Source: Pirellula staleyi DSM 6068 | Lineage (GTDB): Bacteria; Planctomycetota; Planctomycetia; Pirellulales; Pirellulaceae | Length of the DNA stretch: 64,000 nt | Direction: 5' to 3' | Assembly: GCF_000025185.1 (NCBI RefSeq) | Contig: NC_013720.1 | Location: 1,550,001-1,614,000, forward strand | In this document: piece by piece, positions 1 to 8,456 of the stretch | How positions within the stretch are numbered: position 1 is the first letter of the stretch | How the letters are laid out: each line of letters starts with the position of its first letter | Translations under genes and position numbers: made by a program | Notes under the pieces: generated by a model | What the model was told of the DNA's origin: nothing | Databases searched by the model: none | The model's input: only the letters and a program-made list of their open reading frames with translations

Positions 1-1801
1 CACGTTCCCCTTCGATGCCGAGCAGATCGGCGATGGTGGCAGCGGTGAGGGCGTGGTCGCCAGTGATCATCTTCACGGCGATGCCGGCATGCTGCACTTT
101 GGCGATCGAGGCGGCAGCTTCGGCGCGGGGCGGATCGATCATCGCTTGCAGGCCGACGAAGACGAGCCCTGTGCTCAGCGTTTCGCGGACGAGTGGCTCT
201 TCGCATTCGATGCCGAGGCAGGGCTCTTCGCGCATCGCAAACGCTAGCACGCGCATGCCGCGCGCGGCATAGTTGTGCGCTTCGGCGAGGACCCGCTCGG
301 CGTCGAAATCTTGTTTATTCCCCTCGCTAGAGAGCTGTTTTTGGCAGAGGGGCAAGACCCGCTCGACCGCTCCTTTGAGAAACAGGAGTCGCCGCTGACC
401 GTGACGATGGAGTGTTGCCATGTACTGATGCTGCGACTCGAAGGCGATGGCATCGAGCCGTGGATACATCTCGAGCATGGCATCGTGCTGCATCCCAATT
501 TTGGCAGCCGAGGCAATCAGGGCCCCTTCGGTTGGGTCGCCAGCGACGGTGATTCGCTCCCCACCCAGTTCCAGCCGCGCATCGTTGCACAGGAGACCTG
601 CGAGCAGCGTTTCGCGTAGCGGAGGGGGAAGATCGGTCGGATCGAGCGGCTGATTTTCGAGGCGCACTTCCCCCTCGAGAGCAAACCCATCGCCCGTCAC
701 GTGATAGTGCTCCCCGCCCGCAAAAATGTGGCGCACCGTCATCTGGTTTTGCGTGAGGGTGCCGGTCTTGTCGCTGCAGATCACCGTGACACTGCCGAGC
801 GTTTCGACGGCAGGCAATTTGCGAATGATCGCGCGGCGCTTCGCCATGCGACTCACGCCGATGGCGAGCAAAATGGTGACTGCGGCGGGAAGACCTTCGG
901 GGATTGCGCCGACCGCTAGCGCCACCGCTGCTTTGAACGACTCGACGAGCGTTTGACCATGCCAAACACCGACCGCGCAGGTGACAGCAGCGAGGAGCAA
1001 GATGGCGATCAGCAGCACGCGGCTGAACTTCTCGATCTTGGCTGTCAGCGGAGTGGTGAGGTCGGTGGTCGCGGCCATCAGCTCGGAAATTCGGCCGATT
1101 TCTGTCTCTTTTCCGGTCGCTACGACCACGCCGCGGGCGGTGCCGTAGGTGATGAGCGAGGAGCAGAACGCTTGATTCGAGCGGTCGGCTAGTCCCGTCG
1201 AGGGTGGAAGTGGATCGACGGTTTTACTGGCCGGGAGCGATTCGCCGGTGAGCGCCGCGTCGTCGGCTTGCAGGTCGCGGACATGCACCAGCCGCAGATC
1301 GGCCGGAACACGATCCCCCGACTGCAGCAGCACGAGATCGCCGGGGACCAGTTCTTCGGAGGGAATCTCGAGCTGCTCGCCATCGCGCACCACGCGAGCT
1401 TCGGTGGTGAGGGTTTTGGAGAGGGAGTCGAGAGCGCGAATCGCCTTCGACTCTTGCAAGAAGCCGATGATCGCATTCACCAGCACGACCCCGAGGATCA
1501 CCAGCGCGTCGACCCAATCTTTGAGCACGAGGGTGATGAGCCCGGCGGCGATCAAAATGTAAACGAGCGGCTGGTGCAGCTGGAGCAAGAACCGCAAGAT
1601 CGCCGAGTCCCGTTTGCCGGGGGGGAGTTGGTTCGGGCCGTAGATGCGGCGACGCTCGAGCACTTCCGCCGCGCTCAGTCCCTCTTCGAGATTGGTCTGC
1701 CAGGCACTCTCCACCTCTTCAGGTCGCAGCGCAAAGGGAGGTTGCTCTGGGGCAAGTTTCACAGGGGGTGGTTCCATCACGCTGGCGAGGACAGGGTTCA
1801 T
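1..1801 (-). CDS. P2-type cation-transporting ATPase (3' end outside window)
   Basis: The first ~600 residues of a P-type ATPase are encoded; the C-terminal membrane region lies beyond the left edge. An N-terminal cation-ATPase domain (EGLSAAEVLERR...GPNQLP) precedes the first membrane helices and the actuator domain with its TGES motif. PEGLP follows, then the phosphorylation site SDKTGTLT (Asp about residue 344), and TGDHALTA near residue 580 shortly before the edge. The ATG at 1801 fits the usual family N-terminus. PEGLP and an N-terminal cation-ATPase domain are typical of PacL/SERCA/PMCA-like P2 pumps. The ion cannot be decided because the last transmembrane helices are missing; Ca2+, Na+ or Mg2+ are all possible. 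It would act in the cytoplasmic membrane. Confidence 0.93.
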   Translation of the reverse strand, partial: MNPVLASVMEPPPVKLAPEQPPFALRPEEVESAWQTNLEEGLSAAEVLERRRIYGPNQLPPGKRDSAILRFLLQLHQPLVYILIAAGLITLVLKDWVDALVILGVVLVNAIIGFLQESKAIRALDSLSKTLTTEARVVRDGEQLEIPSEELVPGDLVLLQSGDRVPADLRLVHVRDLQADDAALTGESLPASKTVDPLPPSTGLADRSNQAFCSSLITYGTARGVVVATGKETEIGRISELMAATTDLTTPLTAKIEKFSRVLLIAILLLAAVTCAVGVWHGQTLVESFKAAVALAVGAIPEGLPAAVTILLAIGVSRMAKRRAIIRKLPAVETLGSVTVICSDKTGTLTQNQMTVRHIFAGGEHYHVTGDGFALEGEVRLENQPLDPTDLPPPLRETLLAGLLCNDARLELGGERITVAGDPTEGALIASAAKIGMQHDAMLEMYPRLDAIAFESQHQYMATLHRHGQRRLLFLKGAVERVLPLCQKQLSSEGNKQDFDAERVLAEAHNYAARGMRVLAFAMREEPCLGIECEEPLVRETLSTGLVFVGLQAMIDPPRAEAAASIAKVQHAGIAVKMITGDHALTAATIADLLGIEGER

Positions 1802-1861
1802 GAGTTTACAGAGGTGCTGCGGGAGATTGAACTGTAACCGAAACGAGGCCTGCAGATGGGA

Positions 1862-2143
1862 TTAATCGAAATCGAACAGGTTGCTCCAGAACGATTCGCG
1901 CCGTTTGTACTCGCGAGAATCTTTGTGGCGCGGAGGCTGCTCTTCGTACACTCCACGGCGGGGTGAGCCGTCGCGCGGCCGGTCGTGATCACTATCGTCA
2001 TCTGCAACTGCCGCGCCGACCGCAATCAGCTTGTCGAGCTCGCCCCGATCGAGCCAGACGCCGCGACACTGGGGGCAATAGTCGATTTCGATTCCGCGTC
2101 GCTCGCCGATCACCAGCGTGACGTTACAGCTGGGGCATTGCAT
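1862..2143 (-). CDS. small TFIIB-type zinc-ribbon protein
   Basis: About 93 residues. Two CxxC knuckles, MQCPSC near the start and DYCPQC some 20 residues later, form a four-cysteine zinc ribbon, followed by RGVWLDRGELDKL, the signature of the zf-TFIIB (PF13453) family. The tail is charged and Arg-rich and ends in an aromatic stretch (FWSNLFDFD). The start chosen is the ATG at 2143, because AGGAG lies 7 bases upstream; the open frame extends further upstream but has no better start. The function of this family is unknown. It is on the same strand as the ATPase and about 60 bp upstream of it. Confidence 0.8.
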   Translation of the reverse strand: MQCPSCNVTLVIGERRGIEIDYCPQCRGVWLDRGELDKLIAVGAAVADDDSDHDRPRDGSPRRGVYEEQPPRHKDSREYKRRESFWSNLFDFD

Positions 2144-2354
2144 GATAGCACTCCTGAAATAGCGTAAATTCCCTAGAAAACGGGGCTTTCCGGGTCTCAC
2201 AGGGCCCTGGTAAAGCTCGACGGTGGAATTAATACGCAGGAGAGCTGCTTAGGACCAGTAGAAGAATTAGCGCAGAGCAATAGATAAAATCGATGAATGG
2301 TGCGCTGGCCGGGGAGTGCTCGAGTGTCACGGCCGAGGGGGATGCGTGTGCGAA

Positions 2355-2385
2355 ATCGCGCAGCTGAGCAGCAGGCCTGCGCGAT
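2355..2385 (-). terminator. hairpin downstream of the permease gene
   Basis: A perfect 9-bp stem (ATCGCGCAG / CTGCGCGAT) with a 13-base loop begins just after the permease stop codon on the minus strand. There is no clear T-run, so it may be a 3' stabilising or Rho-dependent structure rather than a strong intrinsic terminator. Confidence 0.4.
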
Positions 2386-2391
2386 GCATCG

Positions 2392-3984
2392 CTACGAGCG
2401 TGGCGCGGCGACTGGCTGCGCATCGGGTGCAGCGGTGGGATGGTTTTCGAGTTCGCGGGCAAACGAGTCGCGCATCCGGTCGTAGGCGCGATGGACTTCG
2501 CGCACCATCTGCTTTGTCCCTTCGGCGTGACCATCTTCGACTTCGTGGCGCAAGAGCTCGAGCTTCTCGCGCAAGATCTTGGCCTTCACATGCTGGTAGC
2601 GCGAGAGCTGGAAGTGTCGCAAAAAGACACCGACCTCCAAGCGCCGTGTCCAAGCATCCCACACGCCGATGTAGTGCGAGGTCTTCGCGACATCTCCGAC
2701 GTTGGCCGACGAGATGGCATCGGCGCGCACCATCTGCATCTCGGCAAAGACCTCTTTCGGCGCAGGATAGTAGGCATAGCAGCCGACAATACTGAGCGCA
2801 AAAATGCCGACCAGGATCGTCATGCCGACAATCGGCGCGGGGATGATGATGTCGTACTTCGTGGCGGGGCGCGACACCTCGCGACGCTCGAGCCAGGCTT
2901 CGATCTTCTCGTGCGGATCGATGCGCCACAGGAGGAGTCCCACCAGCGTGATGCCGAGGAGCGCCACGATCGGCGCGAGCGCAAAGGGGCTAAGCGTTTC
3001 GCGCAGACGCGCGAGTGTCAGGATGGTCAGATTCGTTTCGCCGAGATGATATGGATTGCAGTAGATGTCGAAGGCGTGCGTGTGATCCGAGGGATCGACG
3101 TCGTAGGGATGCATCGGGCCGTCGATGGCGTAGGCCATACCGAGGCCAGCCACAATCAGCATCGCGAACCACGCAGAAGCTTTTTTCCAGCCGTACTGCA
3201 CGAAAATCCACGCGACGAGCCCCAGATTGAGCCCCGCGCCGAGGGTGAGAAGTTGTAGCGAAGCGCCGGCCGAATTCGCATGCTGAAACATCGAGCCGAG
3301 CTGACTCATCGCCAAGGTTGGTGTGGAATACGCAGGAACGGCGACCCAGGTCATTGTCCACGGGGCCCACGGATTGCCACCATTCATGGCCCGCTGCAGT
3401 GCGCCGTGCGGCAACATGCCAGCCAAGATCGCCGAGCCCAAAATGCCGATCAGCATGTAGATCATCGACGCGCCTGCCGACTCGCGAAACACGACGAGCA
3501 AGACCGAGGCCATGCGTGGCCAACCAGCTTGTACGGCGGGAGAGATCGGCTCGCGCGTTTCGCTATCGGGATAGAAATAGTCCCACAGCGAACCGACCAC
3601 CATCACGAGCACGAGTGAGCAGAGCGCGAACGTAAAGACGACGATCGGCTTGCTGAGGGTGAGGCCGTAGAGGAGCGATAGCGGATCGAACAGCGGCTGC
3701 GAAAGTGCGAACGCGAGAACAGCTCCACCGGTGAGTCCCGCCCGGCGCAGCTCGCGCGAGATCGGAATCACGCCGAGCGAGCAGCCCGGCAGGAGCATGC
3801 CGATGATCCACGACTGCAGCAAGCTTTGCCAACCACTCCCACCAAAGATCCGTTTGGTCTGCTGCTGCCCGACGAGTCGTCGTAAAACGCCGGTCACAAA
3901 CAGGCTGACCAAAATGGTAGGAGCCGCCAGCGCCAGCGCTTGGACGAATCGGAGGAGCGTGCCGTAGAGAGCCAGTTCGAGCAT
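2392..3984 (-). CDS. multi-spanning permease (ArsP_1/DUF318-like) with long C-terminal tail
   Basis: About 530 residues with roughly eight to ten hydrophobic segments. The segment LLPGCSLGVIPISRELR followed by GGAVLAFALSQPLFDP resembles the core of the predicted permease family PF03773 (ArsP_1/DUF318), whose characterised members export organoarsenicals; the substrate here is unknown. The last ~110 residues are soluble, helical and charged (HFQLSRYQHVKAKILREKLE). The ATG at 3984 shares one base with the stop of the upstream lipoprotein gene (TAATG), so the two are translationally coupled. The open frame reads further upstream, but only through the lipoprotein gene. Confidence 0.7.
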   Translation of the reverse strand: MLELALYGTLLRFVQALALAAPTILVSLFVTGVLRRLVGQQQTKRIFGGSGWQSLLQSWIIGMLLPGCSLGVIPISRELRRAGLTGGAVLAFALSQPLFDPLSLLYGLTLSKPIVVFTFALCSLVLVMVVGSLWDYFYPDSETREPISPAVQAGWPRMASVLLVVFRESAGASMIYMLIGILGSAILAGMLPHGALQRAMNGGNPWAPWTMTWVAVPAYSTPTLAMSQLGSMFQHANSAGASLQLLTLGAGLNLGLVAWIFVQYGWKKASAWFAMLIVAGLGMAYAIDGPMHPYDVDPSDHTHAFDIYCNPYHLGETNLTILTLARLRETLSPFALAPIVALLGITLVGLLLWRIDPHEKIEAWLERREVSRPATKYDIIIPAPIVGMTILVGIFALSIVGCYAYYPAPKEVFAEMQMVRADAISSANVGDVAKTSHYIGVWDAWTRRLEVGVFLRHFQLSRYQHVKAKILREKLELLRHEVEDGHAEGTKQMVREVHRAYDRMRDSFARELENHPTAAPDAQPVAAPRS

Positions 3985-4487
3985 TACGGGTCTCGCGATT
4001 CCGAGGAGGGTTGCTTGTCGGGTGGCATCTGCGCCGCCGCTTGCTCCAGACGCTCGAGTGAGCGCTTCACGAGTGGCTCGAGCGCCACCAATCGCTCGAG
4101 CGTCTGCGCGCTGCTTGCCTGCTCGAGCCCCTCGGCAAGCTGCTGAGAAACGGCGTCGACTTCGTTCCACGGAGTTTCGGCAAGGTCGCTATCGCCGGCG
4201 ATTTCCGGCAGCCAGCGGACAATATCGAGCAGCATCTTCAGCTGATCGTCAGCAGTCGGCTGGCTCGACTTCATCGCGGCAGTGACCGCCCGGTAACGGA
4301 GATCGATTTGCACAATCGCGCGGCGCAGGTCGCGCGGTCGATGCTCCGGCACATGATGCTCGAGATGGTCGTCGTGCGCAGACTCGGTCGAACTGCACCC
4401 CGCCAAGGCGACGAGAAGCGCCGTCAGCAGCGTAGCGATCCCGGCCCCGATTCGGCCCATCGATCTGGCGCAGAGAGTTCGGTGCAT
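3984..4487 (-). CDS. small lipoprotein coupled to the permease
   Basis: 167 residues with an N-terminal signal (GIATLLTALLVALAGC) ending in a lipobox; the lipidated Cys is about residue 31. An internal Met at residue 10 is an alternative start. The mature part has a His/Asp/Glu-rich stretch (HDDHLEHHVPEHRP) that could bind metal, then an all-helical region with heptad-like Leu spacing. It is not recognised as a named family. The overlap with the permease gene and the His-rich stretch suggest an extracytoplasmic partner of that transporter; this is inference. Confidence 0.7.
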   Translation of the reverse strand: MHRTLCARSMGRIGAGIATLLTALLVALAGCSSTESAHDDHLEHHVPEHRPRDLRRAIVQIDLRYRAVTAAMKSSQPTADDQLKMLLDIVRWLPEIAGDSDLAETPWNEVDAVSQQLAEGLEQASSAQTLERLVALEPLVKRSLERLEQAAAQMPPDKQPSSESRDP

Positions 4488-4615
4488 CAGCGTCGCTCGC
4501 AGGAAAAGTGTAGCGACTCGAAAATGACGCCGCTTATATCCTGCTAGTTATACGCAAATGCAAAATCGTTGCAAACGTAGCTGCGGCAGAAATTAATAGA
4601 GCTGTCTCCCCCGCA

Positions 4616-5203
4616 CTAACCAGCAGCGCGGCTCGCCACGTCTTGTGGCAATTGGCGACAGTGGCGCGCTAGGGAGTACCAAGCGCCGGGCATTTCTTCC
4701 GCCGAAGTCCAGCGGCTGTTGCGGGTGGTGCGGCGGTCGATCGCTGCTTGGCGATAGTCGCGTCCTCGGGTTTGCGCGATCCAGCGCTCGTAGCGGGCAA
4801 TCCAGCGGCAGCACTGCGAGGCTAATTTCCAGGCCCGGAGCGTGGCATCGTCGCCCCGCTGGGGGCGCAAACTTTCCAGGTCGGTGATCGTCCAGAGCTC
4901 GGCAAGATCGACGCTGTCGCTGATCAGCAGCGGCGCAAACGACGAGCGTTTCAGGAAAATCTGCCCCCCGCGACGATGGCGAAAGCCGATCCCAAAACCG
5001 CGCAGCACAACCAAACTCGAGCGATCTTCCCAGGCATAGATGCTCGGCACATCGACATGCCGCTTCGGGGGGGCGGTGCGGCTCATGCCGAACTCGAGGA
5101 GCAGATTTCGCTCGGGGCAGAGCACATCCTGACCAAAACACCACATCTGCTGGTCCAGCAGGACCCGCCCGCGCGAGCGAAAATCGGACGAGGAGTAGTG
5201 CAT
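4616..5203 (-). CDS. hypothetical protein, Arg/Trp-rich, 195 aa
   Basis: An open frame of about 195 codons, rich in Arg and Trp, with no signal peptide or membrane segment. It starts MHYSSSDFRSRG and contains a central β-rich part (YAWEDRSSLVVLRGFGIGFRHRRGG) and a C-terminal helical part (CCRWIARYERWIAQTRGRDY). No family is recognised. An in-frame GTG at 5215 is an alternative start. Codon use looks like that of its neighbours, which supports a real gene. It stands alone between the lipoprotein and the flavoprotein genes. Confidence 0.6.
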   Translation of the reverse strand: MHYSSSDFRSRGRVLLDQQMWCFGQDVLCPERNLLLEFGMSRTAPPKRHVDVPSIYAWEDRSSLVVLRGFGIGFRHRRGGQIFLKRSSFAPLLISDSVDLAELWTITDLESLRPQRGDDATLRAWKLASQCCRWIARYERWIAQTRGRDYRQAAIDRRTTRNSRWTSAEEMPGAWYSLARHCRQLPQDVASRAAG

Positions 5204-5377
5204 GGAGACCGGCACCCGAAGTTCGAGCGAAAGGCTAGTTACAACAGCTTAGCTAATGCAATTATTATGCAGTAGAGGACTGTAGGCAATAGCTTGGCTG
5301 GCTCGGGAGCCGAAAAAACGGAGAGGCTCAGCCGCTACGACCGGTAATCTCGGCTCTTCGTTCTTGGGCCGAGCGCT

Positions 5378-7015
5378 CTAGGTGGTCGACGCCAGATAGC
5401 GATGGACGCAGGTCACGGCAAGCGAGCCATCTCCCACCGCAAAGCCACAGCGCTTGGTGGTTCCGGAACGCACATCTCCAGCAGCGAGCAGACCAGGGAC
5501 CGAAGTCTCGAGATCAAAAGGTTGCCGCGCGAGCGACCATTGAGATCGAGGGACCATCGCGCCGGTTAATAGAAAACCTTTTTCATCGCGCGCTACATCG
5601 GTCATTAACCAATCGGTATTCGGTTTACCACCAATAAAGATAAAGAGCGCCGAGCAGTCATGCTGCGTTTCAAGATTGGTCTTACAATCTTTAAGGGTCA
5701 CTTGTTCGACCGAGCGCTCGCCGGAGACACAAACAAGTTCAGTCGAGGGGACGAGTTCGATTTTGGGATGACTTAGAATGCGCGTCGACAAATAACTCGA
5801 CATCCCTTTACTGAGGTTTTCGGCGCGGATCACCATTTTCACATGGCGAGCCCGCTCGGCCAAAAACATCGCCGCCTGCCCTGCCGAGTTCCCACCCCCG
5901 ATGATGATCGCGGTGGTATCGTGGCACGCACGCGCCTCGACACTCGTGGCGGCATAGTAGACACCGGTCCCCGCTAGCTCACGTATTCCAGGGCATTCGA
6001 GCGAATCGTACGATACACCGGTCGCCAGCAGCACCACCCGAGCACGGGCCATTTGGCCGGTACAAAGCTCGAGCGAGAAGGTTTGATCGGGATTGCGAAG
6101 GATCTCGCGCACCGCCACCGGCGCGGTGAACTGCGCCCCAAATTTGAGCGCTTGCAAATAGCCTCGATTCGCAAGATCGGCACCGCTGATCCCCGACGGA
6201 AAGCCGATCAGGTTTTCGATCTTGGAACTCGACCCCGCTTGGCCACCCGGACCAACCCGGTCGAGTACCAAAGTCTTTAAACCTTCGGAAGCTGCATAAA
6301 CAGTCGCTGCCAGTCCCGCTGGTCCCGATCCAATGACGAGAAGATCAAAAAGGTCCTCTTGAATGTGTCGAGAAATACCCAAACATTCGGCTATCTTACT
6401 TAAGACCGGTTGTTTAACAATCTTGCCATTACAAACCACAACCGGTACCTCTTCCAGGCTCGCTCCGGTTTGAGACAGCTCCTGCTGACCCTCTGGTTCT
6501 TCAATATCATAAAAGGTATGTGGGACATGATTCTTATAAAAGAATTCACGGAGCGCTTGTGTCTTTTTCGAGTAGCGTGCGCCGATTAACTTCGATCCGA
6601 CAAAACCGGACTGCTGCAGCAGCAAGCGGCGCATTTGAATCGCCTCGAGCAGCATTTCTCCCAACTCGGGGCGGTCGCACAGGAGGGGGCGAACCAGCGG
6701 CGCATCGACCCGTATCGCCGTGGTCGGCACGGTTGCGATGGCCGAGATCACTGTGGGGCGGCCGGTCAGGATGTCGACGTCGCCGATGAACGAGCGCTCG
6801 GTGTGACGGACCACTTCGCGGGTGATCCCCGAGGTGCTCTCGACGATCGCCACTTCCCCCGTTTCGATCACCCACAGGGGATAGCCGCGCTGCCCCGCTT
6901 GCACCACGAAGTCACCCGGCGCAAAGGTGTGCCGGGTTCCCATCGAAGCGACCAGTTCGAACTGCGAGTCACTGAGCCTGGGGAACGCAATCGATTGCGG
7001 TGTCGCGTGTTTCAC
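5378..7015 (-). CDS. cNMP-binding / glutaredoxin-like / thioredoxin-reductase-like flavoprotein
   Basis: About 545 residues in three parts. Residues ~1-135 form a cyclic-nucleotide-binding fold (FAPGDFVVQAGQRGYPLWVIETGEVAIVE cut at GEVAIVE). Residues ~140-220 are thioredoxin/glutaredoxin-like (KTQALREFFYKNHVPHTFYD, then EEVPVVVCNGKIV). Residues ~230-545 are a two-dinucleotide-fold flavoprotein with GSGPAGLAA and IIIGGGNSAGQA. The CxxC of true thioredoxin reductase is replaced (YYAATSVEARAC), and the glutaredoxin-like part has no CPxC either. A disulfide-shuttling mechanism of the usual type is therefore unlikely, and this may be a regulatory or NAD(P)H-sensing flavoprotein. The start is taken as GTG at 7015 with a GAGG upstream; GTG at 7048 is possible. 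It is probably transcribed alone. Confidence 0.82.
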   Translation of the reverse strand: MKHATPQSIAFPRLSDSQFELVASMGTRHTFAPGDFVVQAGQRGYPLWVIETGEVAIVESTSGITREVVRHTERSFIGDVDILTGRPTVISAIATVPTTAIRVDAPLVRPLLCDRPELGEMLLEAIQMRRLLLQQSGFVGSKLIGARYSKKTQALREFFYKNHVPHTFYDIEEPEGQQELSQTGASLEEVPVVVCNGKIVKQPVLSKIAECLGISRHIQEDLFDLLVIGSGPAGLAATVYAASEGLKTLVLDRVGPGGQAGSSSKIENLIGFPSGISGADLANRGYLQALKFGAQFTAPVAVREILRNPDQTFSLELCTGQMARARVVLLATGVSYDSLECPGIRELAGTGVYYAATSVEARACHDTTAIIIGGGNSAGQAAMFLAERARHVKMVIRAENLSKGMSSYLSTRILSHPKIELVPSTELVCVSGERSVEQVTLKDCKTNLETQHDCSALFIFIGGKPNTDWLMTDVARDEKGFLLTGAMVPRSQWSLARQPFDLETSVPGLLAAGDVRSGTTKRCGFAVGDGSLAVTCVHRYLASTT

Positions 7016-7124
7016 AAGAGCCTCGGCGCGGAGCGGAACAAAAGTCACGCTCCAATCATAGCGCCACCTGCCCCCCCGGACCATCCACGCGCCGCAATTC
7101 TCGCCCATGCTTTTAGCACGCGCT

Positions 7125-8435
7125 TTAGCGAGTTGCCAAAATCCGCTCGACCTGATCGAGATCGATCGGCACCCCACTGGTATGCACTTCCACGCCGCTG
7201 GCGGTAATCGCCACCGTATCTTCGACCCGGATATAAAGTTCTTCCTCGCGCACCCAAAGCTGCGGATCGAGCGCGAACACGAGCCCCGGCTGGAGAGGCT
7301 GATGCTTGTACGCGCCGACATCGTGCACCGCCATTCCGACCGGATGGGTGAACGCCACCTCCGACTCGATCATCTGCCGCGCTGCTGCGCGATAGGCCGG
7401 TTTGCTGAACGACCACGACTCCCAGATCGGATGCATGATCGCCGCCGACTCTTGCACCAGCTGGCCGACGGTTCGGCCGGGACGCAAGATCTCGATCAGC
7501 ACCTGCTGATACTTCACGACAAAACCATACAGCTCCCGGTCACGCGGCGAATACTTTCCGTTGACCGGCCACATCCGACCAATGTCGCTGGTGTAACACC
7601 CAAGGTCGGGGGCGTAGTCCATCAGCACCAGATCGTCGGGCTCGAGGAGCGAGTCGTTCCGGTAGTAGTGCGCGTTCCAGATGTTTTTGCCACGCGCGAT
7701 GATCGAGCGATAACCGGCGCTCCGCGCGCCACCATCGACATACACGTGGTCGGCCACCGCCGTGAGCTGATACTCATAGATCCCCGCGCGAGTGCGTCGC
7801 ATCGCTTCGTACACAGCGCGTGCCGTCAAATGACCAGCGCGGCGCATCAGCGCCAGCTCACTGTCGCTCTTATGCAAACGCATCTCGTCGAGCAGCGGGG
7901 TGAGATCGTGAATCGTTGCTTGCGGCGCTGCTTGCTGCACTTTGCTCCGGAACCATTCATCGCGCGTCGGACGCTGATCCCACGGATCAGCATCGCGCAG
8001 TTTTTTTTGATGCCGCAGCGTATCGCGGCACGCTTGACGCAGCTCCGCAGGAGCCGAAAGTAGCCAAATATCCTGGGAATTGGCAATCTTCGGGGCCAGT
8101 GCTCCGAGATGCGCCACCTGCTCGATTCCGGTCATCTCGCACGCGAGCGCCCCGGCATCGGCGCTCAGCTGCACCCCTTCGCTCTGCTCGTGCTTAGGGT
8201 CGCGCGGAGGAAGATAGAGCGTCGACTCCCCCGTTCCCCCCTCGATCGTCAGGTACGCATGCGGCACCTCGACCCCGGTGAGATAGTAGAAATCGTTCGA
8301 CTGCCGAAAGTAGTCGAACGCGCCGGTATCGACCGCGCCAGCCAGCACGGCAATCGCTCCTGGCCCGATATGCTCGGCTACGCGGCGGCGACGTGCTTGC
8401 AACTCCGCAGGGGAAAAATCTTTCTGGTAATGCAC
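7125..8435 (-). CDS. pepP: aminopeptidase P family Xaa-Pro peptidase
   Basis: 436 residues. The N-terminal aminopeptidase-P domain (RRRRVAEHIGPGAIAVLAG...NDFYYLTGVEVP) is followed by the pita-bread metallopeptidase domain. Metal ligands seen: the two Asp in LMDYAPDLGCYTSDIGR, the His of HPVGMAVHDVG and the Glu of RVEDTVAIT. The fifth ligand, normally Glu in the VEPG motif, appears as Asp (FALDPQLW). The enzyme removes an N-terminal residue preceding proline. It lies 21 bp downstream of the MFS gene on the same strand, so it is probably the last gene of the hydroxyproline run. A prolidase-like role on dipeptides is an alternative. Confidence 0.9.
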   Translation of the reverse strand: MHYQKDFSPAELQARRRRVAEHIGPGAIAVLAGAVDTGAFDYFRQSNDFYYLTGVEVPHAYLTIEGGTGESTLYLPPRDPKHEQSEGVQLSADAGALACEMTGIEQVAHLGALAPKIANSQDIWLLSAPAELRQACRDTLRHQKKLRDADPWDQRPTRDEWFRSKVQQAAPQATIHDLTPLLDEMRLHKSDSELALMRRAGHLTARAVYEAMRRTRAGIYEYQLTAVADHVYVDGGARSAGYRSIIARGKNIWNAHYYRNDSLLEPDDLVLMDYAPDLGCYTSDIGRMWPVNGKYSPRDRELYGFVVKYQQVLIEILRPGRTVGQLVQESAAIMHPIWESWSFSKPAYRAAARQMIESEVAFTHPVGMAVHDVGAYKHQPLQPGLVFALDPQLWVREEELYIRVEDTVAITASGVEVHTSGVPIDLDQVERILATR

Positions 8436-8456
8436 AGCAGTTCTCGTAATAAGTGC

